A DNA stretch of 64,000 nucleotides, from NCBI GenBank assembly GCA_020809705.1, contig CP085826.1, positions 8,060,001 to 8,124,000 of the forward strand, read 5' to 3'. The number at the start of each line of letters is the position of its first letter. Positions within the stretch are counted from its first letter, which is position 1. Source of the stretch: Calonectria ilicicola (lineage: Eukaryota > Ascomycota > Sordariomycetes > Hypocreales > Nectriaceae). This document shows positions 23,689 through 34,270 of the stretch, in pieces. Position numbers and translations under genes: made by a program. The notes beneath the pieces were generated by a model that did no database searches, was not told where the DNA came from, and saw only the letters and a program-made list of their open reading frames with translations.

Positions 23689-24867
23689 TCACTCATTTGC
23701 AACATGGGGTTTCGCAGGAATTCTTGCCCCAGTGGGTGGCACGTTTCTAGACTTGAACTCATCACAAATATCCTCCATTTTTACAAACTCCACTCCTTCT
23801 TTTGTCAGAAGATATTTTATGACTCTATTCAGACTCATGTTAGCATAATGCTTAAGAGCCACATTTAGGAATCTTCATACCTCTCAAGCATTTTTAAAGC
23901 ATGCGGATGTCCGCAAACATCAGGGTGAATTGTGACCGGAAAACAGAAATTGTCGTAGGTCTCATAGAAGTAATCAAAATGATCCTTCCATAAATCTTCC
24001 ACCACACTGGGATGTACCCAGCCGTGACTATTTGTCATATTCTTGATGAACATCTAAGAAAAAAACTGTTAGATGTCTTTGATACCGTAATTAATCACAT
24101 GCATACCATTGGAGGAAGGTCATCCAAATACCAACTGGCGGGAATCTCGACTAGCCCGGTTGTTTCTCCTCGCTTAAGAGGTTTCATCCAAGTATCTGGA
24201 TGCTGCGAGTAGTCGATGTTGGTCCATGTGTCACCAACTCTAAGCCAATGGGGGAGAGCATCATGGTGCGAAAAAGAGTGATCGTATTCTAACCCTGACA
24301 TAGTATTAGTAAAGTTGTCACTATATTGACGACTATAAATTTCATACCATATTCCATCATCAATTCAGCTCCTTCCTTTGAAGTCTCCCACCAGGGAACG
24401 ACGGATCCTCTCGGTGGCTACTATTGGTTAGTATTGTTTGAAACTGTGTCAATTAATACACACCTTTCCACAAAAATCGGTAATCATGTGGCATGTCTTG
24501 TCTAAAACAATTCTTTGTTGCTCAAGGGTCATTTCCTTTGGATTTTCATGAGAGTATCCATGCAGGCCGATTTCATGACCCGCATCTCGGATCAGGGCGC
24601 ATTCTTCGGGAAACGTTTCCAAACTGTGCCCAGGGATGAACCAAGTTGTTTTTATGTCGTACTTTGCAAAGAGATCCAGCAAGCGACGTACTCCGACTGT
24701 CCCTGCAAAGTAACCTTTATGCCAAATTTAATATTGTACGAGGACATGAGGCTAATTTACATACCTCTTGAAATATCAGATACAGACTCTTCTCCGCCAT
24801 ACGATCCAATCCATCCACAAACAGCGTCGATGTCAACCGAAAAACAGCATAGTGCTTTTGGAGCCAT
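23689..24867 (-). CDS. CE4/polysaccharide deacetylase-fold hydrolase, cyclic-imidase or PuuE-like
   Basis: Six exons: 24765-24867, 24464-24714, 24348-24417, 24107-24294, 23881-24053, 23689-23824; 306 residues with no signal peptide, so probably cytosolic rather than a chitin or cell-wall deacetylase. Fold landmarks are FSVDID (catalytic and metal Asp), LHGYSHE (metal His-x3-His), [10 protein letters not shown] and [10 protein letters not shown]. This set resembles the intracellular branch that includes bacterial PuuE allantoinase, cyclic imide hydrolases and Helicobacter PgdA-like proteins. To my knowledge the fungal nicotinate-utilisation cluster uses a cyclic imidase of comparable type (HxnM). 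A ring-opening amidohydrolase role fits the two nearby transporters. It is divergent from the aminotransferase, with two CGGAC/GTCCG sites in the shared promoter. Confidence 0.85.
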
Positions 24868-25065
24868 TGTGGTGATAAAAATATTCAATAGCGCGGGAAA
24901 GCAGGTCGTATGAGCAAGTGATCAGAGTACAATCGACAGGTCCGTGATAGAAAACAAGACTGTCATATTATCTAGATAGATGAATTCGTATTATAATTTA
25001 GTAATTTGGGGCGTATATAAGGCCATTGGGTAACACCAGTTGGACAAACAGGACCCGCTTGATGT

Positions 25066-25087
25066 CGGACATGATAAAAATTGTCCG
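25066..25087. promoter_or_regulatory. Inverted repeat CGGACA-N10-TGTCCG
   Basis: Perfect 6-bp arms, CGGAC to GTCCG gap 12 nt. It lies 199 bp upstream of the hydrolase start codon. Confidence 0.75.
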
Positions 25088-25288
25088 CAGTGGACCAAAG
25101 TCGAGCGGCATGAAAGAAAATAAGACCGATTAGAACTTCCATTCATATTTTGTGACTTGAATTATCTAATCACATATATGTATATTTCACAAAGGTTCTT
25201 TGATCGTAGACTGTCACGCCGCCGGGATTATCCATTGCTAGGCTCCATATCAGTAAGGTGGGTAATACCTATTCCGATAAGGTCGTGG

Positions 25289-25311
25289 CGGACTTTCAAG
25301 CACTGAGTCCG
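25289..25311. promoter_or_regulatory. Inverted repeat CGGACT-N11-AGTCCG
   Basis: Perfect 6-bp arms, CGGAC to GTCCG gap 13 nt. It lies 205 bp upstream of the aminotransferase ATG. Confidence 0.75.
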
Positions 25312-25515
25312 ACACCAGTAAAAAGCCTCGCAGATGTGGCAAATCATTCTAGATAAGAATAAAATTGGCTCGCATAGCTTGGGCCAGGTTCACCGCGAAA
25401 CGCATGGCATCGATATTTACTGCAATTTGACATACCCACCATCCATTCATTTGGACATCTACTATTCCTGAACTCATTGGATATTCGCACCATTTCTGAT
25501 AATCAAATTTCAAAA

Positions 25516-26901
25516 ATGATTGCCAAGACATCGGAACCTATGGCCCACATCAATCTACAGGGTGGCTGGCCAACACCCACTCTTCATCCGAGCCAAGCGA
25601 TGGCAAATGCAGCCTCTGGACTTTTTGCCGACAAAGAAGTGAATATCCAACTCCGTTATGGACCTGAGCTTGGAAGTGCATCTTTCCGTAAAGGTGTTGC
25701 GAAGTGGTTGACAGAAATCTATTCTCCAAACTCTGGGGCTACATCTGGTGATAGAATCATCATCACTAATGGCGCCTCCAACGGACTGAGCACAATTCTT
25801 CAGAAATTTTCTGATACTACCTACACTCAGGGTGTTTGGATGGTAGAACCTACCTACTTCCTTGCCTGCCCTATCTTCAGGGACGCAGGCTTATCTGGCA
25901 GGATTTTTGGCGTCCCAGAAGGAGAACATGGTATTGATATAGGGTTTCTACGAGAAGGATTTGAACATCTTAGCCGAAATGAACAACCCTCGATTTCTAG
26001 AAAGGAGATCAAAGCTGGATACCCGAAGGTGTATAGACACATAATTTACCTTATACCCACCTTTTCCAATCCTAGTGGCAAAACAATGGGTATTGAAACT
26101 CGGCGACGACTCATTCAATTGGCAAGAGATCATGATGCACTTGTGGTCTCGGACGATGTCTATGACATGCTTCGTTGGCCGACTGCAGAGAATGCCCCTC
26201 TTGAGACGGCATTTCCATGTCCTCCTAGGCTTGTTGATATCGATAGAGAAATGCCTGGAACTTCGACATGGGGTAATTCGGTTAGTAACGGATCCTTCTC
26301 TAAAATTGTGGCGCCGGGAATCCGAGTTAGCTGGCTTGAAGCACAAGCTGCATTCATTTCCAATATGGGAACTGTGTGAGTAATCCAATACCCACTGAAT
26401 GATGTGACCTAATAATCCAATAGTGGTGCGACTGTTTCTGGGGGATGCCAAGGTCACTTTGGTTCACTTGTTATTGAGAGGCTGTTAGCCAGCGGATCCC
26501 TTTCAACACATATTAACAAGATATTGATTCCCATTTACCAGAAGAGATGGCGAAAGATGGTCAAGGCAATCAAGGAGCTTCTATATCCATTCAATGTTCG
26601 AATTATTACCGAAGAACATGAAGGATTTGCTGGCGGCTTTTTCTTATACCTATCATTCAAAGAATGTTTAGCCAGCGGGCCAGCGATTGCTGAAGCTGCC
26701 CTTCGCGATTACAATCTCCGGATAGCGTCAGGAGAAATATTCTCTGTTCCAGATGACGTTCAAAGTAAGCAACGAGGATTAAACACTTACTATCACGGGG
26801 CACGGCTATGCTGGGCATGGAACGAAGAAGACGTTCTTGTTGAAGGAATCCATAGACTGGCTCGTGCAATCGAACAGGCGAATGCGGAGGCTGTACAATA
26901 G
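25516..26901 (+). CDS. PLP-dependent class I/II aminotransferase
   Basis: Exons 25516-26375 and 26424-26901 (48-nt intron, GTGAGT...TAG, phase 2) give 445 residues. The first in-frame ATG is 25516; a second at 25540 is possible. Typical fold-type I features are INLQGGWPTP, RYGPELGSASFRKGVAKWL, ITNGASNGLSTIL, PTFSNPSGKTMG (substrate-carboxylate region), VVSDDVYDMLRW (Asp for the PLP ring nitrogen) and SNGSFSKIVAPGIRVSW with the Schiff-base lysine. It is closest in pattern to the 2-aminoadipate/kynurenine aminotransferase group. It would exchange an amino group between an amino acid and a 2-oxo acid, or act on a product released by the neighbouring hydrolase. Divergent from that hydrolase, with two regulator sites between them. 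Confidence 0.92.
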
Positions 26902-27793
26902 AGTACATAGTGGATCAAATTTAGATACTAGCAGTCTGCTTTTATTCAATCTTGAATTACAGAGTGATATGTCAGGAAAGGAGATGAAGTAATTGATTTG
27001 TCTTGGCAATTGACAATGTTTTGAAAGGGTTGTAAAAACTGGGTCACAAATATGTTTTCTTCCAATTAATTCGTTTTCACGATTTTGCTAGCCAAAGCCT
27101 AACAAGTGCTGGCCATTTCCAATTATGAAGTGGTAAAAATAAAGTATGGGTTTGATAGTTCTCAAGATGCGGACCGTTAAGTGAGTCAATATGGCCGCGT
27201 ACACCGTTCTGTTCTTCTTTCTGCTGCTATATGCAATGGCGGACCGGCATTTTCAGGGGGCGAGGGACGCACATGGCCTCCTTTTACAGTATAAAATCAG
27301 TCTGGTATAAATTCTACATAACCAATTTCGTTGCCCAGATTTGGTGGATGTGTAAAATTATTGTCACGAGTGGAGGTAGACCAAATTCAAGTTGTTGGGA
27401 CATTGCTCACCCACGGGGACCGCAACGAGAGTTATAGCTCGTGGATATATTTCGAGTTTAGGAATACGTGGATAAAGACGAGCTTGAGAAATTGCTATTC
27501 ATGCAATCTCCTTTACAAATTGCTCGTGTCCCGATGTTTCGAGAGTGGATTCCCGGAAACTAGTTTAAATAGAAGAATATCGACATGCAATCTAACGAGT
27601 AATGCGGTTGTTGAGAGATGATCCAGCAATTGGCACGTCGCTTTAATATGAATGGCCTGAATTATTATTACCACAGGTCTACACTGTCATGTATCGCAAA
27701 AATGTGTCCGGCTCTCGTATAACCTTGCCCACTGCAAACGCCTCGATCGCCTTTCCCCAAAAGTTTCGATGGGACTGGGTTCAAATTAAACCA
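26902..27793. other. Intergenic region between convergent genes
   Basis: No supported gene. Two GCGGACC half-sites occur near 27168 and 27239 but neither has a paired GTCCG at the right distance. Several small open frames lack ATG starts or family likeness. Confidence 0.5.
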
Positions 27794-28847
27794 TTAATCG
27801 ATAAGTGGAAGAACGCCGCGTTGAACATAGCCAGTCTCAACAATAAGGGGCATATACCCAAACATTTTTTCAAAATCTCCTACACACATATTACGGCGGT
27901 CGAAATGCCCCGGTTTGTGACTGATACCCACGGCCGGGACGTAGTTCACATGCGGCTCAGAGCCGCTGACAAGCAATGGCCCTTCGCGAGTTAAATGCGC
28001 TTGGACAAAATTGAATGCGATGTCCTCACAATTGAAGTATTTATCAACATACTCACGAACTTGTTTCATGAGGGGATCGGCTGAGGAGTAATAATCGAGG
28101 ATGGAGATATGCGAGAAGCATAGGTTGGTGAGAACCATGGAGTAGTCGTTATCTGTTTCAGACATCGAGGGCATTGAATACTGCCATTGCCCTTGCGGAT
28201 TGCGAGTGGCCTTGCGAGGCAATGCACCAACAAGGCGATTCTTGCCGAATTTTCTCCAAGTCTGGAACACAAACTCGAGATCTTGGGGTTGATAGTAGAT
28301 ATCATCATCGGATAGGAGGATTGCCTGTGTTTTATACGCGGGGTCTGCCCATAACTTCTCGTTTAGGCTGTCGATTCCGGACTGGCGAAATCTTACAGGG
28401 ACACCATGCGCAGATGTATAGTTCTCTGGCGGTTTGGTATCACCATCACCCCAAACAACCACGATTTCTTCAAGCGATGGGATCTTCTCCCCGGTTAGGA
28501 CGGCGAGTGTATCGTTCAATTCCTTTGGTCGCTTGTATGTCTGGAGAGCAATTCTGAAGAAAGCAGACAAGTTAGTTTTAATGCGAACAGCCGAATATCA
28601 AAAGCCATGGTCTGAATACCAAGGTCTAACGTCGCAAGGAAAGCATCTCGACTTACGTGAATTTATTCTCTGACAAGGTGCTGTACTTTGCCTGGGTGAC
28701 TGTCCAGCCATCTGTTGAATCTGGCGGCAAGAAGTTTTTGAATGCCGGAAGCTTGTTGTGCGCACTTGCGAACTGCACTGTGATGATGAGTGCAAAGGCG
28801 AAGATGATTAGTGTAACGGCGACGGGCCGTGTGGGGGTGCGGATCAT
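27794..28847 (-). CDS. GT64 (exostosin-like) glycosyltransferase, type II membrane protein
   Basis: Exons 28657-28847 and 27794-28553 (103-nt intron) give 316 residues. The ATG at 28847 gives a short cytosolic tail (MIRTPTRP) followed by a single membrane anchor (VAVTLIIFAFALIITVQFA, residues 9-27), as expected of a Golgi enzyme. The catalytic part shows FTIALQTYKRPKELNDTL, EEIVVVWGDGD, the metal-binding DDD in LLSDDDIYY (residues 146-148), YFNCEDIAFNFVQAH and HVNYVPAVG. This matches glycosyltransferase family 64, which in animals adds HexNAc in heparan sulfate synthesis; fungal roles are mostly undefined. It is convergent with the aminotransferase. No regulator site is in its promoter, so it probably lies outside the regulon. 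Confidence 0.88.
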
Positions 28848-29855
28848 AGCGACGTCGACTAAGGAACTTGAGCTGCGTACTGGATGATGGTGGGTGTATC
28901 TTATCGTACTAAACGACAGTGCAGCTTTCAAACAAGAGTGGCAAGGGGAGAATCAATCAGGAAATATTCAGCTTATTATTATCAAAGCACTGCCAATTAA
29001 TCGCCCTTGGCATAAGACACCAGAGTTTAGTAGAACAACCCTGCCACTTGCAATGGGGCCAATGTCAATCCTCACGGTTTGATCCCTTGATAGGGAGGGT
29101 GGGCTGGGAATGATGGAACAAGTTTGATGAGGGTCTTAAAGTGCTGTTCTTTGATTCGCCTTTGAGCCGGGACATGTTTCAGTAGTGGAAATTTCACCAC
29201 CAAAAACGCGCACTAAGAGGAGCGAAGAATTCCAGCGCTACCCTCCCTTTATTATCTATTATTTGGCACTCACATTTCTACTTCGGAAGATGGTGGTGAA
29301 TCACTAGCTGTGTGGCCGATTGTAATTAAACTCTGAAACATTCCTCTATTCTCTAGAAAGTGCAGGACCCCTTTTATCGAGGCGGAATGCCATCATTTAA
29401 ATTCATTTGGCTTAATGACTAGCAACTGTGCTTATTTTATAGTGCTCTTAGCCGTTATAAGAGACTCCGACTGACCAGCGGGCATGTTTACTTCATCAAG
29501 CACCTAAAATATGGCAGAGCAATGAAACGTTGACCTAAGATGACCTACCTGAGAGAGAACCCAAGACTCTCGCAATTTTTCAGACTGTGTCGGAACCTCG
29601 GCTTCCTGTTCGGCATGTGACGATAAAACAGTTTCTGCAACTATTTGCGTTGTTTCCCTGAAAGTAGGATGTTGAACGTGTTACTTTGGCTGTTGGAGGG
29701 GGGTTTTGAGTAAAAGTTGCTTGGATATGTGCCTAGAATTGTTCGATCTGCCTTGAAATTATTGACTTCAATGGTTTTGCAGTGTGCAGGTGAGAAATTT
29801 TAAGAGTAGAGAACAAGAAGAAAAAGAAATAAATAAAAAGAAGGGTTGGATCAAA
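28848..29855. other. Promoter region of the GT64 gene and flank
   Basis: No gene seen. Contains AT-rich stretches and ends at the degraded TIR element. Confidence 0.45.
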
Positions 29856-29856
29856 C

Positions 29857-30643
29857 AGCCCCAACCTCAGCGTAATAAGTGTCATGGCTATGCTATTGAC
29901 CGTTGTACTATGGGGTAAAAGATATGTTAATAGCTGCTATTGCGGTAACCACTGTAGCATGTAACGGCACCTAAGAGCCCCTGTGAGAGTGATCAGGTCA
30001 GCACAAGGTTTGGTACGGGTGATCAAGTCGTAACAACAAGCAGCCAAATTGTAGCTTGGCCCTCTTACTAAGCTAAAGACATCCAATATCATATTTCTCA
30101 TTAAATTTACCCATGAATCAAGACATATGAAGTCCTTCGCCTTATAACTGATACGGTAGGATTAGAACAGTAGGGGTCTTAATGATATGTAGTAGGAAGG
30201 TTAATGTCTTCTTCTTTATCTACCCTAGTAACGGGCTTATATATGCCTTCCAAGGGTGCCTAAGGCACACACTTACAGGGTTCCATATGTGTTGACACCA
30301 TTTCCGTATCAATAACCCATCCACACATCTATCATATAAATTTCCAATTAATTTAAAGTTTTTAAGATTATATTTAAAACCATTTTTATAATAGAGGCAT
30401 TTATTAAATTAGATTTTGCTTCTTATAAGAAGGCTTAATATTACTAAATATAAGGACTATAGCATAGCCTCATTATTTATTATTAGAAGCTGATTGCTAG
30501 CTTAATGCAGTTTATTCTATATAACAATAAAGCTTAACTTGAAAAGGGATAATTTTAGTATTGATTTCCAAGCTCAGAAGTAGAGAGTCGTTACGCCACA
30601 ATCCAGCCACAATTTGGCTGCTTGTTACACTGAGGTTGGGGCT
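29857..30643. mobile_element. Degraded non-autonomous DNA element with terminal inverted repeats
   Basis: The sequence AGCCCCAACCTCAGCGTAAT at 29857 is matched inverted at 30643 (read on the minus strand: AGCCCCAACCTCAGTGTAAC), giving about 23-bp termini. A second inverted pair lies inside: CAAGCAGCCAAATTGTAGCT near 30037 against its complement near 30605-30628. The inside is AT-rich with no open frame, so it looks like a MITE or a dead TIR transposon. The target duplication is not clear. Confidence 0.6.
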
Positions 30644-30878
30644 AATTAAGCCGGCCCAAAAAGAATTTCATATTTAAATTGGATTTATTAGTAATAGACA
30701 GGTATCAAATAATCTATGGGCTAGAGAATTTCACTTGTAATCTTATTAAATCCGACGAGGCATCTTGCGGAATTACTATGAGTTACTACCCGAGCTCATT
30801 CTACCCTTTAGCAAAGTCACATGAGAAAAGACCCTTCTGTCTCATTGAAGAGGAGAGTAAATCGCTTTGCACACCTGA

Positions 30879-31771
30879 CTACAACCTTGTGCTCTGTAGC
30901 TTGAGCCAGGGTAAAACAACATTGGCGACACCGGAGAGATTCTCAGGGAATAGCGCGTGCGAAGCATTCGGCACTACCGCAATAGTTGCGCGGTTGGGAA
31001 ACTTGTCGATTGTGTAGTTCCATTGAGCTTTTGGCTGGAAGGGATCTTCGGCCGGGATAACTTCGAGTACTTGTGTTGAATTTGCGCCGGCCCAGAATGT
31101 AGCCATATCACCGGCGGCTTCGATCGCCGCGTGCTCGAAGGCAAGCGTCTCTAGGTACCACCAATCGAGCCAGATGCGAGCGTTGTCTTCGGGTGTGAAG
31201 AAACCTTTTTCCAGAGCCGCAAGGCGCACACTCACAGGCAATGTCAAGTTTCCACACACAAGCGGCAGGGGAGCAATGTCTGCAGGAATATCTGGCGCAC
31301 CCGGCGCGGCAGTGATAATGGCCGGTACTTTGTCCGGGTAGTTGAGTGCTGTGCGCTTCGTAACAAAGGTGCCAAAGGCATGACCAAAGATGATGGCCCG
31401 ACCTCCAGCAAGGGTGTCAATGACCTCAGCCACGTCCGCAGCGAGGTCGTCAAGGGTCACATTTGACATGGGGCCAACAGAGCCCATGATACCTCTGGGC
31501 TGAGGGCGAAGAACCTTGTAGCCAGCATTGACAAGGATATTGCTGATCCCGTTAAAGTCTTGGCCGCCATCACGACCATAGGAGGGGTAGATGAGTACGG
31601 AAGGACCGCTACCCTGTACGAGGACTCTCAGAGTCGACTTCTCGGTTTTATCCACTGACTAGGCCACTCAAGATCATCAGCACTCATGACGGTCGTCGTG
31701 GAACCGATAGGCGCAGCTTTGGCCAACTGTGTGGCTCCGATCAAAGCCAATCGGCTTTTAAATAAGAACAT
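30879..31771 (-). CDS. Alpha/beta hydrolase-fold protein with GHAFG elbow
   Basis: Model: exons 31705-31771 and 30879-31654, 280 residues. The N-terminus (MFLFKSRLALIGATQLAKAA) looks like a signal or membrane segment. The body has LVQGSGPSVLIYPSYGRDG (oxyanion region), LRPQPRGIMGS, IIFGHAFGTFVTKRTALNYP and the late His in VVPNASHALFPE. The nucleophile position of the usual GxSxG elbow is Ala (G-H-A-F-G). I recall GHAFG in a subfamily of hydrolases, so this may be normal for the group, but classical Ser hydrolysis is then unlikely at this site. The joining intron is 50 nt with a poor donor (GTTCCA), so the first exon is uncertain. The main exon alone is 258 residues and is secure. Confidence 0.72.
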
Positions 31772-33202
31772 GACGAGAGCTGACAGGGGGCTTGAAAATA
31801 TGATTGAAATAAGTTGTCCTGATTGAAGAAAAGGAAAAGCCACGCAATAAGCTGGTATGTCGGTTCTTTGAGTCTTCGGGTTTAGATAGAGATCATCAAC
31901 GAAAGATGCTGAGGCAGGTCTTGAAGTAAGGGCGGAAATGTAGATAGAATCGGGACATGAGGATCATCTTTATAGCTGATCTACGATACCGCTACGTCAC
32001 CAAGACACTTCTTTTCTTCTGCTTTAGAGACTGTACTGCAAACAATACCTCACGACAATTTCGGTATCTCGTATAACATCATGAGCCGTAAAGCCCGCTT
32101 CTAAGCAGGGTGGCGTTCGTTCTCGGGCTTTGCATTAGTGGAGATAGCGCTCTGGACTCTTGAGTTGGGCAAGTGGAGGGGCGGGATGCATTAGAATTCA
32201 AATGTCACATGATCCAGACTTTTTGTACCTGGGGTTGCAGCGGCTCCGGTCATGCTCGGCGGTGGCGCCGAGCATCTTAGTACAACTTCTAATTTCATGC
32301 AGAGGGTCAAAGACACGATGACATCAATGATAGGTTTATCATTTCAAGATACTAATACAGGGTAAGCTTTAGAAGGTATTCCATCCTTATTAAAAATGCA
32401 CTGGATTAAATTTCTGTAGGCAGGGAACTGGCTATGGTTGCTAACCTCAATTTTATCCTTCTCGTTGAGCTGGAACCTTGGCGAGACAATGTAAGATGTG
32501 CTGCTTTTTTTTATATGATGCGGGCAGCTAGGAGAAGATGTCGCATGAATGTTTGAACTGTTGCGGGATAAATTCTCAGGACATGGGGATGGATACGCAA
32601 GTATGGTTCTTGTTGTTGCAGGAACCAGCTAAACCCTAGCCTCAACGGATGCGCCGATAGATCCATGCTAGAAAAGTCCAAATGTCGCTTGGTACTGACC
32701 CACAATGACGTGTATTTTTCGGTAAACGCTTGCTGCTGAATAGAATCCAGCACGCAAAACTAGGAAACGATACGGTTTCTTCTCAATGCCTCGAGGAGCT
32801 GACCCGACGTGGTGTTGGAAAGGCTGCCTGACAAAACCGCGCTACTGGTTAGTCAGCCGCGTAATATCTCACAAAGAATCCCCACGGGCCGAGACTTGGC
32901 ACAGAAAGTGCGTTTCCGTCTAGTTTCCGACGAATTATACACTCTTGCATCATCATGCCATGACCGACCGCCTCCCAGCCGAGCATCCAGAGAAACTGTC
33001 GCATTGAGGACGCAAGAAATTGCACAAGGTGGCAAATAATTTAAATTTATAAAATATACCTTGAGCCCACGTTCCACCGTCCATATAGATCGTGTCAATT
33101 TTCAAGCAGGAACTTGAGGGACTAGGGCTTTCACACCACTCATCACTTTATCAACCAATTTCTACTATCTCAACTTGAAGTCATTACGACTCACAAATCT
33201 TC
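31772..33202. other. Divergent intergenic region between hydrolase and GRE2-like gene
   Basis: No secure gene. It contains the 24-bp palindrome at 32252-32275. A minus-strand open stretch at about 32511-32760 (VLDSIQQQAFTEKYTSLW...) reads like protein but lacks a start codon and any family match, so it may be a gene remnant or an exon I cannot connect. Confidence 0.4.
32252..32275. promoter_or_regulatory. Perfect palindrome ATGCTCGGCG-GTGG-CGCCGAGCAT
   Basis: 10-bp perfect arms with a 4-nt spacer, about 480 bp upstream of the hydrolase start and 930 bp upstream of the GRE2-like start. The CGG...CCG core fits a Zn2Cys6-type operator; a hairpin is also possible. Confidence 0.5.
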
Positions 33203-34270
33203 ATGACTCAAAGAGTGCTATTAACAGGTGCAAACGGCTTCATCGCCCAGCACATTTTGTCACAACTTCTGGAAGCTGGTCACTTGGTCCGAGCAGTTGT
33301 CCGCAGCCAAGGCAAGGCCGACCAACTGCGTCGTTCTTTTGCCAAGGACGTCTCACAACAGAAGCTAGACTTCGCCCTGGTGCCCGACATAACCATCCCC
33401 TACGCCTTTGACAAGGCATTGATCTCGGAGCCACCGTTTGATACGGTTCTCCATACCGCGTCGCCTTTCAACTATCGTCAGGTTACGAATAATCTCGAGT
33501 TCCTCGAGCCCGCTCAAAAGGGCACCAGTGAGATTTTGCAAGGCATCACCCGTGTAGCACTAAACGTCAAGCGGGTTGTCTTAACCAGCTCAATCGCCGC
33601 GGTCCTAGACTTCTCTGCACCCAAAGAAACCAACCCAGCTAGGATTTATACTGCTGATGACTGGAATCCCACCACCTGGGAAGCCGCCCTGTCAGCAACA
33701 GTTATAAACACCGCATATGTTGCGAGTAAAAAGTTTGCTGAAAAGGCAGCATGGGATTTCATTGCCGACAAGAAACCTGGTTTTGACCTCGTCGTTATCA
33801 ACCCGACCATGGTCTACGGGCCACTCTACGACCCTTCCATTTTTGATAGTCCACAGGAACTCAACCAGAGCAACTTTGGCCTATGGAATAACTTTCTCAG
33901 GACGGGCTTGAGTTCTTCTTCACCCGTGCCAGCCAACGCCCTGCATTTATATGCTGACGTTCGCGACGTCGCTCGAGCCCACGTGCTATCTGTATCAACT
34001 GCGGAAGCAAGCGGCAGACGATTCATTATCAGCGCCGGCAGTATCTCCAACCAGCGCATCGCCAACATCTTCAGATACGCGCTGAAAGATCTCGAGGGTA
34101 GAATCCCAAAGGGAGAACCAGAGAAAGATTTGTTACCGGAGGGGTCGTACGGCGCTGACTCATCGCCAGCACAAACCATCCTTGGATTGGAGTTCCTTAG
34201 CGAGGAAGAGACTTTCATACAAGTAGCCCAGCAGCTAGTAGAAATCGAGAAGCGGTCTGAAAATAAGTAA
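33203..34270 (+). CDS. GRE2-like NADPH-dependent aldehyde/ketone reductase (extended SDR)
   Basis: Single exon of 355 residues with an ATG start. The N-terminal Rossmann motif is VLLTGANGFIAQHILSQLL (GxxGxxA type). It is followed by VRAVVRS, LHTASPFNY, VKRVVLTSSIAAV, the catalytic Tyr-x3-Lys in AYVASKK (Y172, K176) and VVINPTMVYGP. This is the yeast Gre2/dihydroflavonol-reductase-like group, which reduces methylglyoxal, isovaleraldehyde and many ketones with NADPH in the cytosol. Length and motifs are normal and no intron is needed. No cluster partner is evident. It may be a general carbonyl reductase or a tailoring enzyme. Confidence 0.93.
   Translation: MTQRVLLTGANGFIAQHILSQLLEAGHLVRAVVRSQGKADQLRRSFAKDVSQQKLDFALVPDITIPYAFDKALISEPPFDTVLHTASPFNYRQVTNNLEFLEPAQKGTSEILQGITRVALNVKRVVLTSSIAAVLDFSAPKETNPARIYTADDWNPTTWEAALSATVINTAYVASKKFAEKAAWDFIADKKPGFDLVVINPTMVYGPLYDPSIFDSPQELNQSNFGLWNNFLRTGLSSSSPVPANALHLYADVRDVARAHVLSVSTAEASGRRFIISAGSISNQRIANIFRYALKDLEGRIPKGEPEKDLLPEGSYGADSSPAQTILGLEFLSEEETFIQVAQQLVEIEKRSENK

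Larger units (their letters stand above)
24868..25515. promoter_or_regulatory. Bidirectional promoter with two regulator sites
   Basis: A 648-bp divergent region between the hydrolase and aminotransferase genes. It contains two inverted repeats about 220 bp apart. A TATA-like TTATATACG with a CCAAT box just upstream (minus strand, about 25010-25030) precedes the hydrolase gene. Confidence 0.7.

Noticed and set aside
27165..27250. Two GCGGACC half-sites between aminotransferase and GT64 genes
   Set aside because: No matching GTCCG at 12-13 nt, and the region is between convergent gene ends, so not counted as regulator sites.
27770..27800. GGTTCAAAT B-box-like sequence near the GT64 3' end
   Set aside because: No tRNA stems around it; it is 3' flank of a gene.
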